A stretch of DNA of 64,000 nt from Podocnemis expansa (taxonomy: Eukaryota > Chordata > Testudines > Podocnemididae). Each line of letters begins with the position of its first letter. The first letter of the stretch is position 1. Shown piece by piece: positions 49,043-59,331 of this stretch. The DNA lies in contig ML681963.1 of assembly GCA_007922195.1 (NCBI GenBank), positions 52,371,740-52,435,739 of the forward strand. The letters are read 5' to 3'. The notes beneath the pieces are model-generated. The model had not been told where the DNA came from. It made no database searches and saw only the letters and a list, made by a program, of their open reading frames with translations. The position numbers and the translations under genes were made by a program.

Positions 49043-49584
49043 ATTGTTTACATTTGATACCCTGTATGTTAGACTGTAATAAATTTGCACAGCTGTCCAC
49101 AAAATAATGGTAATTGGTGGATTTATTTTTTGTTGGATTTAGATGGACAGAAGTTTATTTTTTGTTTGTTTGTTTTTCCTAGCTCTGTTTCCCCCCTTTA
49201 CTAAATTGATTCTTATGGTAGAGAGAGACGCTTGGATACGAAACTCTTCTTTTCATCCATAGCGGAGGTAGAGTATTGGCATCAGCTAGGTTTGCTCTTT
49301 GTGCATAGTCCTGCCATTGTGTCTCAGCTGCAAGGATTACCTCTAGGGGAGAAATGGTCATGTGGGCTACATGACCCATTCACTGTCCTTGTTACCTTAA
49401 AGGATATTAACTAAAATACATGGCCCAGATCAATCAAGGTATTTAGGCACCAAACTCCTACTGAAATCAAAGGGAGCTGGTTGTGTACAGTTGTTTGGAG
49501 GATCTAGGTCTTGGGTCACTTCTTTTTACCCTATCTAGAAGTTTATCTGTAACCCATTTACAATAGTAGCTTAAACATCAGTGG

Positions 49585-49720
49585 CTTTAATCACTCAACC
49601 CTACTGTGAGGTGAGGAAGCATTATTAGCTTAAACTAGCATGTAGGGATTAAGTGATTTGACAAAGGTCATACATGCAAGGAGCTGGTAGCAGAGCCAAG
49701 GCTGAACTCCCCCTTCCTCC
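49585..49720 (-). mobile_element. MIR-like SINE, minus strand
   Basis: GTGAGGTGAGGAAGCATTAT, TTAAGTGATTTGACAAAGGT, CATACATGCAAGGAGCTGGT, AGCAGAGCCAAGGCTGAACT: the reverse complement of the MIR landmark order. Confidence 0.65.
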
Positions 49721-49886
49721 ATCTCCTGAATCTCACTCCACTGCTGCAGGCATCAGGCCATTCCCTCCTTGTAGTGCCTGAAAATTTTGGCTTTAAGCGA
49801 AAAGAAAAACACGCTTTCATGGCCAGCCCCCACCCTGGAGCATGTCCATTTTCCCTGTCACAAAGCCTGTTTTCCATGGTTTGACC

Positions 49887-50206
49887 CAGGGTCTCAAACT
49901 CACAGCCCATGGGCCACATGCAGCCCCTAAAGTTATATCCTGAGGCCCACAACTACACTTAGAATTTCTCAAATAATTGATAATGCAAAATTTAAAGTGC
50001 GTTTACTTACTTACTTTCTGTCTTCCTGATGATACCTCCATCTTGACCAGAGGTAATTCTTACATACTTACTCTTGGCATATATACGTTACTCTGCATTT
50101 TTTCACTTTGACTACACTTTGTATGAAAAGGTTTCAGTGGTGTGGCCCTCAGGCTGTCATACTAGTCCTCACATGGCCCACATGGTGATTGAGTTTGAGA
50201 CCCCTG
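49887..50206. mobile_element. Non-autonomous hAT copy, CAGGGGTCTCAAAC family, third copy
   Basis: 320 bp from CAGGGTCTCAAACTCACAG to GAGTTTGAGACCCCTG, flanked by GTTTGACC and GTTTAACA (6 of 8 match). It lies in the opposite orientation to the copy at 2146 (GCCCCTAAAGTTATATCCTG follows the left end). Confidence 0.85.
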
Positions 50207-51260
50207 GTTTAACACTTTAGAGCAGTGGGGGATGCATGTAAGTTGCTATCTTGAAAAACGCTGGCAATGTTTTATACACATAAATTGTAGGCATCATTCA
50301 GCTGGCTATCTGCCTTCATTAGAGGTGAACACAAAACACAACACGCAAATCCAAGCTTTCCTCAAAGTACGGGGGTAGTGGCATGTGGTAAAAGCCTCTA
50401 CCAGGCCCCTTTAATAACAGGATACTCTGCAAATTCCTGACAGGCAGCCGCTCTCAAGTGCTACTGTCTGGGTTAATAGGCAATGTGGTGTACAGGGAGA
50501 GGAGTGTGTGGCAGTTCACCTTATCAGTGTGACAGAGCAATATAGCTCATCACAGCCTGGCATCTGCTTGTTTGCACTTGGGAGAACTCTTGCATAAAAA
50601 CTAGCACTTTTTGGCCTGGCTTTCCTAATTTACAGCCACCAGGGGGCAGTGGTGGTCTATTGTAGCTTCTCTATTGTGGCTTTTGGGGTGAAGGATCTGC
50701 TAAGTGGTTCATTGCTCTGCTGGGGGGTGGGGGTTGGTGAAGTGTAAAGCAGTGAGAACAGGATTCAGGGAGGCCAGATCAGCAGGCTGCTGAGGTGATA
50801 CTTTGCTTTTCCTTTCTAGGTGCCCAGTCCAAATCCAGCACAGGATGACAGCAATGGAAAGTCTCTTGCTATGCGGCAGCTGCTCTGTAAGATGAGGCTG
50901 TCAGACCTCAGCACAGCCTCCTGTGGATAGGTGTCAACATTGCACAAAACACCACCGGACCTGCTTTCACGTTCCCTTACCCAACTCAGGATAAGACAGT
51001 CTGAGCAGAGAGATTCTGGCATCAGACACTGACCTTTCACCTCATGCTAGGCAGCTGGTGGGCAGGGTGTGTGTGTGAGTGGGTGGGTGGGCATGTGGGT
51101 GGGTGTGCTGATAGGATGGCATACTATAGCATGGCTGGAGACATCACTCTTCACAGATTCACCTGGCACTAGTTTTTGTTTAAAAAATGTAGGAGCAAGA
51201 AGAATTTGCTGGCAGGGCCATGAGTGGGAGGTTCGTTCTAGTGTCAGGAACAATGGCATA
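50207..51260. other. Intergenic DNA, no gene recognised
   Basis: No exon, RNA gene or named repeat seen. It contains a short GTGGGTGGGTGG-type run near 51070-51110. Confidence 0.45.
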
Positions 51261-51453
51261 GGCTGCAAACAATTGTTTCGAAACAACGTTGTTTCGTCCC
51301 CACATGGGGTTTAAGTTGTTTCAAAACAACACTGTTGTTTTGAAACAATGGAACATGTTGTTTCGACACAACCGTGCGTTGTGTGAACAGGGTAATTCTT
51401 ATTTCGAAACAACCTCTGTTGTTTCGAAATAAGAGTGCTGTGTGAACACACCC
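51261..51453. mobile_element. Palindrome-rich MITE, TTTCGAAA type
   Basis: The interior consists of GTTGTTTCGAAACAAC, TTATTTCGAAATAA and variants. The right end is GTGTGAACACACCC. The left end is GGCTGCAAACAATTG, less well matched and probably altered. A Penelope fragment starts immediately after it. Confidence 0.75.
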
Positions 51454-51525
51454 TTAAAGACTAACAAACTTCTTTGGGCATATGCTTTCATGGGCTGCAA
51501 CCTACTACGTTAGAGCCTTCAGAAG
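51454..51525 (-). mobile_element. Penelope-like terminal fragment
   Basis: AAAGACTAACAAACTTCTTT, GGGCATATGCTTTCATGGGC: the tail end of the Penelope family. On the minus strand it keeps GGTTGCAGCCCATGAAAGCA, a stem plus GAAA as in a hammerhead, but CTGATGA is degraded to CTAACGT. From here to 51889 I see nothing else I can name. Confidence 0.7.
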
Positions 51526-52032
51526 GCTATCCTGGCTGGGCTGGGTGTGTTTTTGTCTTGGAAGATAAGGACTTTAGTTTGGTTGGAAAGCCAGTTGCCT
51601 CTACTAGGAGGGAAATGTAAGCATGCCCCAATTCTACATCACAGCCAGATGGGGGTCAGCAAAGCTGGTGAGGGAAGGACCAGTTTCAGGGTTGCTAGCC
51701 AAGTACAGTTAATTAGCACTGAATTCTCATAAGAGTTGGGGGATCAGATGTTCCCTACAGACCTATTCAGTGTGAGTTACTTTGGCCTGCTGGGATTTTG
51801 CTTGAACTCTGCTGCATGGAGACCTCTCTATATGATAGTGAAAGCCGTAATGGGGCATTAAAATAATTTTGCCACGCTAAGGGTTCTTTGGCTATGTCTA
51901 CACTAGAGGGCTCAGTTAAGTTGACTTAAAAGCCAACCTTGTTAAGTCAACTTAGAGAGTTCCCATTTGTTCAAGCTGACTTTATAAAGTTGACTTAAGG
52001 CAGGGGACACATTTAAAGTCGAACTTAATAGA

Positions 52033-53268
52033 TGTAAGCAGGCTTAAAAGCTGTGCAGGGTGCAGGGCAATATGGGTAATGGAATTTGAGGTTGACATGA
52101 TCACAAATCTGTCAATATCTGTAATTCTACTGAAGGGAAATATGAAATACTGTCTTTTTTGATATGCTACTCTGATTATTCCAGATCTGTTTGGGTTAGT
52201 TAAAGGGTAAAAGCTACCCTTAGCTGAAAAGAGACTTGTAAGAGAGGCCACTGCTTGTTTCAGCCTGGAAAGTTAAGACAGGGGAGGGGTTTGCATAGAT
52301 ACTTCTGGAGCTATGCTTGAGACATTTTGCCTCGCCCCCTGTTCCCACTGTCATATGATAAATCTGGCTGGGTTTCTTTTGAGGCCTTTCTTTGTTATTT
52401 TAATGGAAGTAGGTGTTTGCAGCTACTTGAGGTTCAAGGGCTGAAATCACTGAGAGAGGCAAACTCTCTCTGAGCTGAAATCACTAGAGGGAGGAAACCC
52501 TCTCTGTGAGCTGAAATCACTGAAGAGGAGTGGCAGACAGAGTGACCAGCGGGCAGAGCTGATGGACAGTGGGCAAAGCTGGTGGATGGTGAGTGCAGCC
52601 AGCAGTAAGCTGGGTGATGTGAGTTACTGGTGGGTGGAGATGGTGGACAGTGAGAGCGGCCAGCGGTGAGCTGGGCAGCATAAGTGACTGGTGGGTGGAG
52701 CCAGGAGACAGCGGGTGGAGCCATGGGACGGTGCTAGTGGATGGAGTAAGTGACGAGTGGTTGGTGCTGGGGGACAGCTGGCATGAAAGTCACTCCCTAC
52801 ATACCCTAGGGTTGGCTGGGAGTCTAGTTAGCACTGATTCTCCAGATCAGTGCTGATTTTGCTAGTGAGTTTACATTTGCCGTTATGATACGTGGAATCA
52901 TGTTGGAAGCCTGATTAGCACTGATTCCCCAGATCAGAGTGGGTTTTGCCATTAAGTCTTGTATGTTCTGTTATGCAGTGTGTGTTGTTGGGAACCTTGC
53001 TCTATACTGATTTTGCTAGATCAGTGCTGATTTCTGTTATCTGGCCTTTTTATGTTCTATTTTATTACTATTAAAAGTTTTGTACACTACGCTCATCTTG
53101 TGCTTGTGAGTGGGGAAGCCTTACCCTTTGGGGTGCCCAGGGAATAGTGCACGATTTCCCAGAAATCTGGATGGGGGCTTGAGCCGGTTGGTGGTGTTAC
53201 AGTATTTGGAAACCCCTAGATATAGAACCCGGCCCTTGTACTGCCATCACCCTGGCAGAAGGGTTACA
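52033..53268 (+). mobile_element. Solo LTR of an endogenous retroelement, copy 1
   Basis: Begins TGTAAG and ends TTACA, short inverted ends of the TG..CA type. It contains an internal GC-rich minisatellite (52550-52800) and, near its 3' end, ATTAAA (about 53071) followed by a GT-rich stretch as in an R-U5 boundary. It aligns along nearly its whole length with 53864-55222. No gag, pol or env sequence accompanies it. The flanking bases (TAGA and TAAA) are not a clean duplication. Confidence 0.75.
52550..52800. repeat. Minisatellite inside LTR copy 1
   Basis: Units of about 35-45 bp built from GGACAGTGAGAGCGGCCAGC, GGTGAGCTGGGCAGC and GTGGGTGGAGCC words. The same array, longer, is in LTR copy 2. 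Confidence 0.8.
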
Positions 53269-53501
53269 TAAAGTTGACTTTAAATGGGTCCCCTGGCTTA
53301 AGTCAACTTTATAAAGTCAACTTAAATAGCTCTGCTGCCTTTGCCTTAAGTTGACTTTATTAAGTTGACTTTAATGGTCACATTTTGTTAAGTTGACTTA
53401 ATAAAGTTGAATTAATCCTTAAAGTCGACTTTAAAGGTGAGAGTTATTAAGTTGACGTAAGCCTGGTTAAGTTGATTAAAGCCTCCAGTGTAGACACAGG
53501 C

Positions 53502-53863
53502 TTTGTGTTGCCTGAGTGGGGCAAAGGGGCATTGGTGTAATAAAACTGAGATTTCCCCTAATTTCTCAGTGTTTGGCCTCTCTCTTGAAGGAGCAGTTGA
53601 ATTGAAACAAGTAGAGCTGTTGTCAGAAAGTCATTTGGTACTGTTGAAGGAGTCAGAGTTCAGCTGAGTCCTCCTGCAGTGAGGAGTGCTGGAAAAGTCT
53701 TGGCAAGGCTGGGAAAACTATTGATCTTTTAATAGTTGAGAAAGAGACCTGTGACTTAGCCAGACCTGCAGCTGTCTCTCACTATTTACATGGTCAAATG
53801 GGAACTCTCCAGTGGAAAGTTCAATGCTGCAAGCAAACTAAAACAATGAATATTTTAGATTAG
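53502..53863. other. Spacer between MITE/LTR copy 1 and LTR copy 2
   Basis: About 360 bases with no repeat or gene recognised. It shows no retroviral internal sequence, so the two LTRs are not the ends of one provirus. Confidence 0.6.
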
Positions 53864-55222
53864 GGTAAGGTAGGCTTAGAAGCTGTGCCTAACAGCTTCT
53901 GATGAGGGGCATCTAATCTGTATGGGTCCTGTATAAGCATGAGCACAATTAGGTATTAGCATACTGGGTGCAGGGCATAGTGCATAATAGTGTTTGGGGT
54001 TAATCTGATCACTAATTTGTCAATATCTGTAATTCTATTGAAGGAAAATATAAAATACTGTCTTTGGTGAATTGCTACTCTTTGTTTGTTTCAAATCTGT
54101 CTGGGCTAGTTAAAGGGTAAAAGCTACCTTTAGTTAAAAGAGACTTGAAAGAGAGGCTACTGCATGTTTCAGCCTGAAAGAAGTTGAAGACAGGGGTGGG
54201 GTTTTGCATAGTTTTTTCTGAAGCAGTGCCTGAGGCATTTTGCCTCCCCCAATGGCCCCACTCTCAAATGATAGATCTGGCTGGGCTTCTTTGAGGTCTC
54301 TTCTTTGTTATGGAAGTAGCTGTTTGCAGCTATTTGAGGTTAAGAGCTGAAATCCTTAGAGAGAGGAAACCCTTTCTCTGAGCTGAAATCACTGAAGAGG
54401 AGCAGCAGATGGAGGGGCCAGCGGACAGTGAGAGTGGCCAGCAGTGAACTGGGCAGCGCAAGTGACCGGTGGGTGGAGCCAGCGGGCAGAGCCAGCAGAT
54501 AGTGAGAGCAGCCAGCAGTGAGCTGGGTGGTGTGAGTTACCAGTGGGCGGAGCTGGCAGACAGCAGGCAGAGCCAGTGGAAGGTGACAGCGGCCAGCGGT
54601 GAGCTGGGCAGAGCTGGCGGACACTGGGCAGAGCCAGAGGACGGTGAGAGCAGCCAGCAGCAAGCTGAGCAGCATGAATGACCATGGGCAGAGCTGGTGG
54701 ACAGCAGGCGGAGCCAAGGGACTGTGCTAGAGGATGGAGTAAGTGACCAGTGGTTGGCACTGGCCGACAGTTGGTGTTAAAGTCACTCCCTACGTACCCT
54801 AGGGTGGGTTGGGAGCCTAGTTAGCATTGATTCTCCAATTCAGTGCCAATTTTACTAATGGGTCTGCATTTGCTGTTATGCTATGTGGGTTCACGTTGCA
54901 AGGTTTTGCATTAACTCTTATATGTTCTGTTATGTGGTGTGGGTTGTTGGGAACTTTGTACTGATTTTCTAGGTCAGTGCTGACCTCTGTTATTTGGCCT
55001 TTTACATTACATTTTACTGCTATTAAAGTTCTGTTTACTACACTCAGTCTCGTGCTTGCAAGTGGGGAAGCCTTACCCCTTTGGGGTGCCCATGGAACAG
55101 TGCAGGATTCCCAGAAACCTGGGTGGGGGCGCAAGCAGGTTGGTGGTGTTGCATCATGGGGAAACTCCTAGATATAGAACCCGGCCCTTGTTCTGCCAGC
55201 TTGCCCTGGCAGAAGGGTTACA
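53864..55222 (+). mobile_element. Solo LTR of the same family, copy 2
   Basis: Colinear with copy 1: GTCAATATCTGTAATTCTA, TTAAAGGGTAAAAGCTACC, a GGCCAGC minisatellite (54400-54760), TATTAAAG, AACCCGGCCCTTG, and the end GGCAGAAGGGTTACA. It has about 80 extra bases near its left end that copy 1 lacks. The left terminus is read as GGTAAGG and may be mutated. Confidence 0.75.
54400..54760. repeat. Minisatellite inside LTR copy 2
   Basis: Repeated AGCGGCCAGC(A/G)GTGAGCTGG and GGCAGAGCCAG words. Longer than in copy 1, which points to unequal expansion. Open frames on both strands here are repeat artefacts. Confidence 0.8.
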
Positions 55223-55919
55223 TTAATAAAGTCTGGTTAAACCTGTTAAGGTAACAGACCCAGTGAAGTGCTAGAGGTCGCTCTTAAAAAGCTGCACCAG
55301 GCTCTTTGAAAGGCAATTAAACCAGTTCTGATCCATAAATTGTACAGCAGTTTAGACCCACATAGAGTAGGCTTCACTAAATTCTCTTTTCCAGATTGGG
55401 CGCCTATCCCTGAAGTCATTATATAGCTTGTGTTGTCAGACTATTGGAGGAGAAGGATAACTTGCGTGTTTAATTCTGGGCTGGGGTATAAATTCACTGC
55501 TGCTTGCCATGACACATGGTAGAATGGGAATGGTAGGTTAAGACATCAAGGTGTGTGGGCATGAGTACAGGTGTGTGTGTGTTGGGGGGAATCCCTCTAT
55601 GTGGTGACTAAATGTTAACCCTCATCCCACATCCCCTTCAGAGGTGTTGTGGGAATGAATGAAGGCTTACTAAAGGCTCTGAAATCATCAGAGAGAATGC
55701 TATGGGTTACTCAGCTGATGGGTAGGAACAGAAAGGAAAAGGGGGTGTGAGAGAATGATCAAAACATGTCTCTCACACCAGCACATGCTATCCAAAAATC
55801 TCTCTCTCCCGCAGACATTACATAACATGCCCAGAGGAGTACAGTGTGGGGTTCTCCCCGCCCAATGTATGCATCAGTGCAGTGTGTCTCCCCCACAAGT
55901 TCCTTCATTTCATTTTAGC
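55223..55919. other. Intergenic DNA, no gene recognised
   Basis: No repeat or coding block that I can name, apart from a short GT run near 55570. Confidence 0.4.
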
Positions 55920-56480
55920 CTGGATCCATCTTCCCCCAGCTGTGCAAAGGCGTCTCCTTAAATTAATTAAGCTTCCATTTCAAATCACTGACCAGGTTCC
56001 AAGAGCCTTTTACAAATTGCCTCCCCATCCCTTATTATTTCCAATCATCCAACTTTAATAGGACTCGCCTTTTTATATGAAAGGTGGAAGTTAATTTTAA
56101 ATATTTTATTTGTAAGACAAAATTTAATCAAGAAATTAAGCAGCCTGAATACTAATTAGGGCCTGGACTCTGTGAGCATCCTACGAATCGCAAATAAGAT
56201 CAACTCTCTGTCTTCTTCATCAGAGCCCTCATAAATATTCATCAAACAAATAGAAGATTGGATGCCATTAAAGAGAGGAGAGAGATTGAAATCTGAATAT
56301 TTCTGTGGAGCTGAAAGGTTTGGATAGCATCCAAACTTTGCCCCAAATAATAATAAATCATTGTTAAGAGGAGGTTAAGAAATGGGCCTGTCAAATGCTT
56401 TTTGTGTTGGGTTTTGGACACAGCAGAAGACATTTATCCTAATTTTTTCAGCCCACTCCTTAATAAAAATGGACAGATAG
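55920..56480. promoter_or_regulatory. Candidate conserved non-coding element
   Basis: AT-rich, non-repetitive block with TTAATTAATTAAGC, ATACTAATTAGGG, CATAAATATTCATCAAAC and AATAATAATAAATCATTG. This is the composition of developmental enhancers with homeodomain cores. It has no codon structure. Conservation is not demonstrated from one genome. Confidence 0.3.
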
Positions 56481-57609
56481 AATAAACTGTTAGGAATATT
56501 AATCTTTGTGTCCAGGTAGGAATGGTGGGAGACACACAGTGGACTAGTTGCCTAAGCATAGAGAGTTCATTTCAAAGTTGGGACCTGGATTTTGAAGTCT
56601 GAGCATGTTTGGATCTATCTGACTGGATAGTGTGTACCAAAATGCTACCAAATCAGAATGGTCCATCTTGTGCCCTCTGCTGTAATGTAGATGACACCAC
56701 AAGGTACCAGGCAACAGATGCAGGCCCTGAGGGTTGGTTGGTTGGTTTTTTTGATTGGGGCAGGGGGAAATATGTAAGTGGGTTTTTTTTTGTTTTGTTT
56801 TAGAGTGCATACATCATTGCCTTCTACTGGATAGAAGCAAAATGACTTGCCTGTGTGCCATGATCTGCACGTGACCCATGAATTTCTAACAACTAATGGA
56901 AATTCTCTCATAGCTCATGTGATGGGGTCTGCGGCTTCAAAGTAGGGAGCTCTGGTCTTTTCTTGTAAAGGTCCCAGGGGCTGCTTGGAGACAAACTAGC
57001 CTCTGGCCACAGGTTTGTTATGCTAAAGGTCAGGGTGGTAGGGTTTTTGTTTTGTTTTTTTGTCTTTTGGTGTTTGAACAATTATCTGGATGCTGCAGAG
57101 CCTCAGGAGTGAAATCACTAAACTTAAACTGAGAGACGTCCTTTCCTCTTGTGTTCGAAATAAAACAAGAACACATTCTGTGGCACAGTTTTTTGCCTTC
57201 ACATTTAAAGATGTAAATCCTGCAATTCTTAAGATGTGATCAAAAGTTCTCTGATTCTGTGCTAAGTCAAAGTGACTTAAACTGTCAGCTATATAACTGC
57301 GTGAGGCTGGTTGCTGGACTGAAGGCTTCTCTCTCTGAGGCATCATCCTTCATTGTAACATGGTTAGCTGTCAGCAAGGTGCCTTTTGCTTAGGAAAGGT
57401 GTCAGGATCCATATTAATACCTCCTACCCAGAGCTGCACAATAAGAACAAATGAACTTAAAGGAATGAGGGGGAAGGATTATTCAACTGAGAAAAAGTCC
57501 TGGGCCTCAGTGAGGAGTCTTGGGTCAAGTACAAAAGCCTGTGTCATTTTGGCCCTGTTATTTAACATTGTTATTGCACTAATAATATCCTATTACATGA
57601 AACATTTCA

Positions 57610-57770
57610 AAGCATGTTAATATCCTTATTCCTGTTTTGTATCTGGTAAAAGGAGGTACAGAGAGGTGAAGTGGCTTGCACAAGGTCATCCAGTGGCAGA
57701 CCTTGGAATAGAGCTCTGGGTCCCAGGCCAAGCCTATCAGTAACACAACCTCCTGGTAGCACCTAAAGAC
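57610..57770 (-). mobile_element. MIR-like SINE, minus strand
   Basis: TACAGAGAGGTGAAGTGGCT, TGCACAAGGTCATCCAGTGG and ATAGAGCTCTGGGTCCCAGG in the inverse MIR order. Confidence 0.7.
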
Positions 57771-58299
57771 TAAGTAGATCAGAGCCCCCATTGAATTCAG
57801 CACTGTACAACTCTTGTCATACACAGCAGCCTACCTGAAGAGATCCCTCTCCAAAAGACAAGACTCTCAGAGGGTTGAGACAATGAACAAGCTGAGCTGG
57901 GCTCACAGACAAGGCTGGCTTGGAAGTACATTTTTTCCCCCAATAAAATATTTTTGGATTTTGCCAAAACTGAGAAACAATTTTTTTTTGTTAGGGACAG
58001 AGTCTTCCCCATCTTCCCCCACATCTGTTTGTAAAAGCTGTGCCCAAAATATTCAACACTAAATTAATTTCCTGTCGAGCAAGGGTGCTAATAACATAGT
58101 AACCTGTATTGGTCAGTGTGCAGGTTCAGATGGGAGTTTATCAGGAGCATCATTGGCAGGCCATTCTGAGAACCAAGGACCAGATTATAGACTGGTGCAA
58201 TTCTGTGAGCCCCAGCAGGACAATATAGCCCAGCTTTTAAATGGAAGATTTCAATATGTAGCATTCCATAGATCTCCCAGTACCTTGCCAAGGAGGGTG

Positions 58300-58440
58300 G
58301 ATAGCATTACTAGATCTGTTTGCACAGATGGGGAAACTGAGAACTAGAGAGACATGGCTTGCACAGTGAGTGGGGGTGCAGCCGGCAAGCGAACCCAGGA
58401 TTTCAGACTTTCAGTCCCCATGCCCACTCTATGGGGCCAG
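58300..58440 (-). mobile_element. MIR-like SINE, minus strand
   Basis: GATGGGGAAACTGAGAACTA, GACATGGCTTGCACAGTGAG and GCGAACCCAGGATTTCAGAC in the inverse MIR order. Confidence 0.7.
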
Positions 58441-58699
58441 GCAGTGGGAGCTTTCAAAAACAAACCAACCAACCAACCCTAAAAGAGTGACATAGTTTTA
58501 AAATTAAAATTCAAGGGAACTGTGAGATATTAAGGGCAGCAGGCACTCTAAGGCTATGTTCACACACAAAGTGCTTGTTTCGAAACAAGCCGTTTCGAAA
58601 TAATGTGTTATTTCAAAACACCTTATTTCGAAAGACAAAAAAGTGTCTTCGAAATAAGGGAAACAAAATAGCATGTCCACAGTGTGGACATGCTATTTT

Positions 58700-59020
58700 G
58701 CTTCGGGGGGGCTGCACACCTCAGCGGGGTGATGCAGCCCAAAGCCTCACCCCACAGGGGCCTGCAGGGGACTGCAGATCCCCGCAGGGTGAAGTGGAGC
58801 GGCAAAAAGCCGGTGGGGTGAGGTGCCTGGCTCCGCTTCACCCCGCTGGGGTCTGCAGTCCCCTGCAGACCCCTGCGGAGTGAGTCTGCCTGCCAGCTGC
58901 GGCTCACCCCGTGGGGGTCTGCAGTCCCCCTCTGCAGGCCAGAGGACACCCCTCAGCACCCTGTCCAGGGTGCTGAGGGGGTGACCCTTCCTCACAGGGT
59001 GCTAAGCACCCTGGGAGGAA
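58700..59020. repeat. GC-rich repeat array in the MITE centre
   Basis: Variants of CCTGCAGGGGACTGCAGATC, CCCGCAGGGTGAAG and GGTCTGCAGTCCCC recur several times on both strands. Open frames here are artefacts. Confidence 0.65.
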
Positions 59021-59220
59021 GGTCAAATGTTGTTTCGGAACACTTTGTTCCGAAACAACATGTCCCCACGGGGTTGTTTTGAAACAGAAGTAGGTTTAAG
59101 CTGTTTCGAAATACGGCTCCCATTTCGAAACAAGGGAACCCCTTGTTTTGAAATGGGAGTACGTCATGTGGACATGCGGTTTCTAATTTCGAAACAACCT
59201 CTGTTGTTTCAAAATAAGAA

Positions 59221-59301
59221 AACAACAAGGAGTTGTGTGGCACTTTAAGACTAAGATTTTTTTACTGGACTAGACTAACACGGCTATCCCTTTTGAAATC
59301 G
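59221..59301 (-). mobile_element. Penelope-derived mini-element, 81 bp
   Basis: AACAAGGAGTTGTGTGGCAC, TTTAAGACTAAG joined directly to GGACTAGACTAACACGGCTA, that is, both ends of the Penelope family with no interior. Flanked by AAATAAGAA at 59212-59220 and 59302-59310. The host MITE is itself repetitive, so the duplication is likely but not certain. Confidence 0.75.
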
Positions 59302-59331
59302 AAATAAGAAGCCTTTGTGAACACACCCTAA

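Larger units (their letters stand above)
51890..53501. mobile_element. Palindrome-rich MITE, AGTCGACT type, split by a solo LTR
   Basis: Left arm 51890-52032 starts GGCTATGTCTACACTAGAGG. Right arm 53269-53501 ends GTGTAGACACAGGC. TTT flanks both sides. The arms carry TTAAGTTGACTTAA, AAAGTCGACTTTAAAG and variants. The LTR at 52033-53268 sits between them. Confidence 0.8.
56481..58551. other. Intergenic DNA with two decayed SINEs
   Basis: Holds minus-strand MIR-like pieces at 57610-57770 and 58300-58440, a GGTT run at 56734-56750 and an AACC run at 58464-58480. No exon recognised. Confidence 0.5.
58552..59328. mobile_element. Palindrome-rich MITE, TTTCGAAA type, with TAA duplication
   Basis: Starts GGCTATGTTCACACACAAAG and ends GTGAACACACCC, with TAA on both sides (58549-58551 and 59329-59331). 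The arms are made of TTGTTTCGAAACAA, TTATTTCGAAATAA-type words. The centre (58700-59020) is a GC-rich array with CCCCGCTGGGGTCTGCAG-like units. An 81-bp Penelope mini-copy sits in the right arm. The 3-bp TAA duplication suggests PIF/Harbinger. Confidence 0.8.

Noticed and set aside
48814..49107. Frames on both strands over the GA/GT repeat
   Set aside because: Dipeptide runs from the microsatellite, beyond the COL9A2 poly(A) signals.
52033..55222. A complete provirus between two LTRs
   Set aside because: The interval between the LTRs is only about 600 bases and contains a MITE arm; no gag, pol or env sequence is present.
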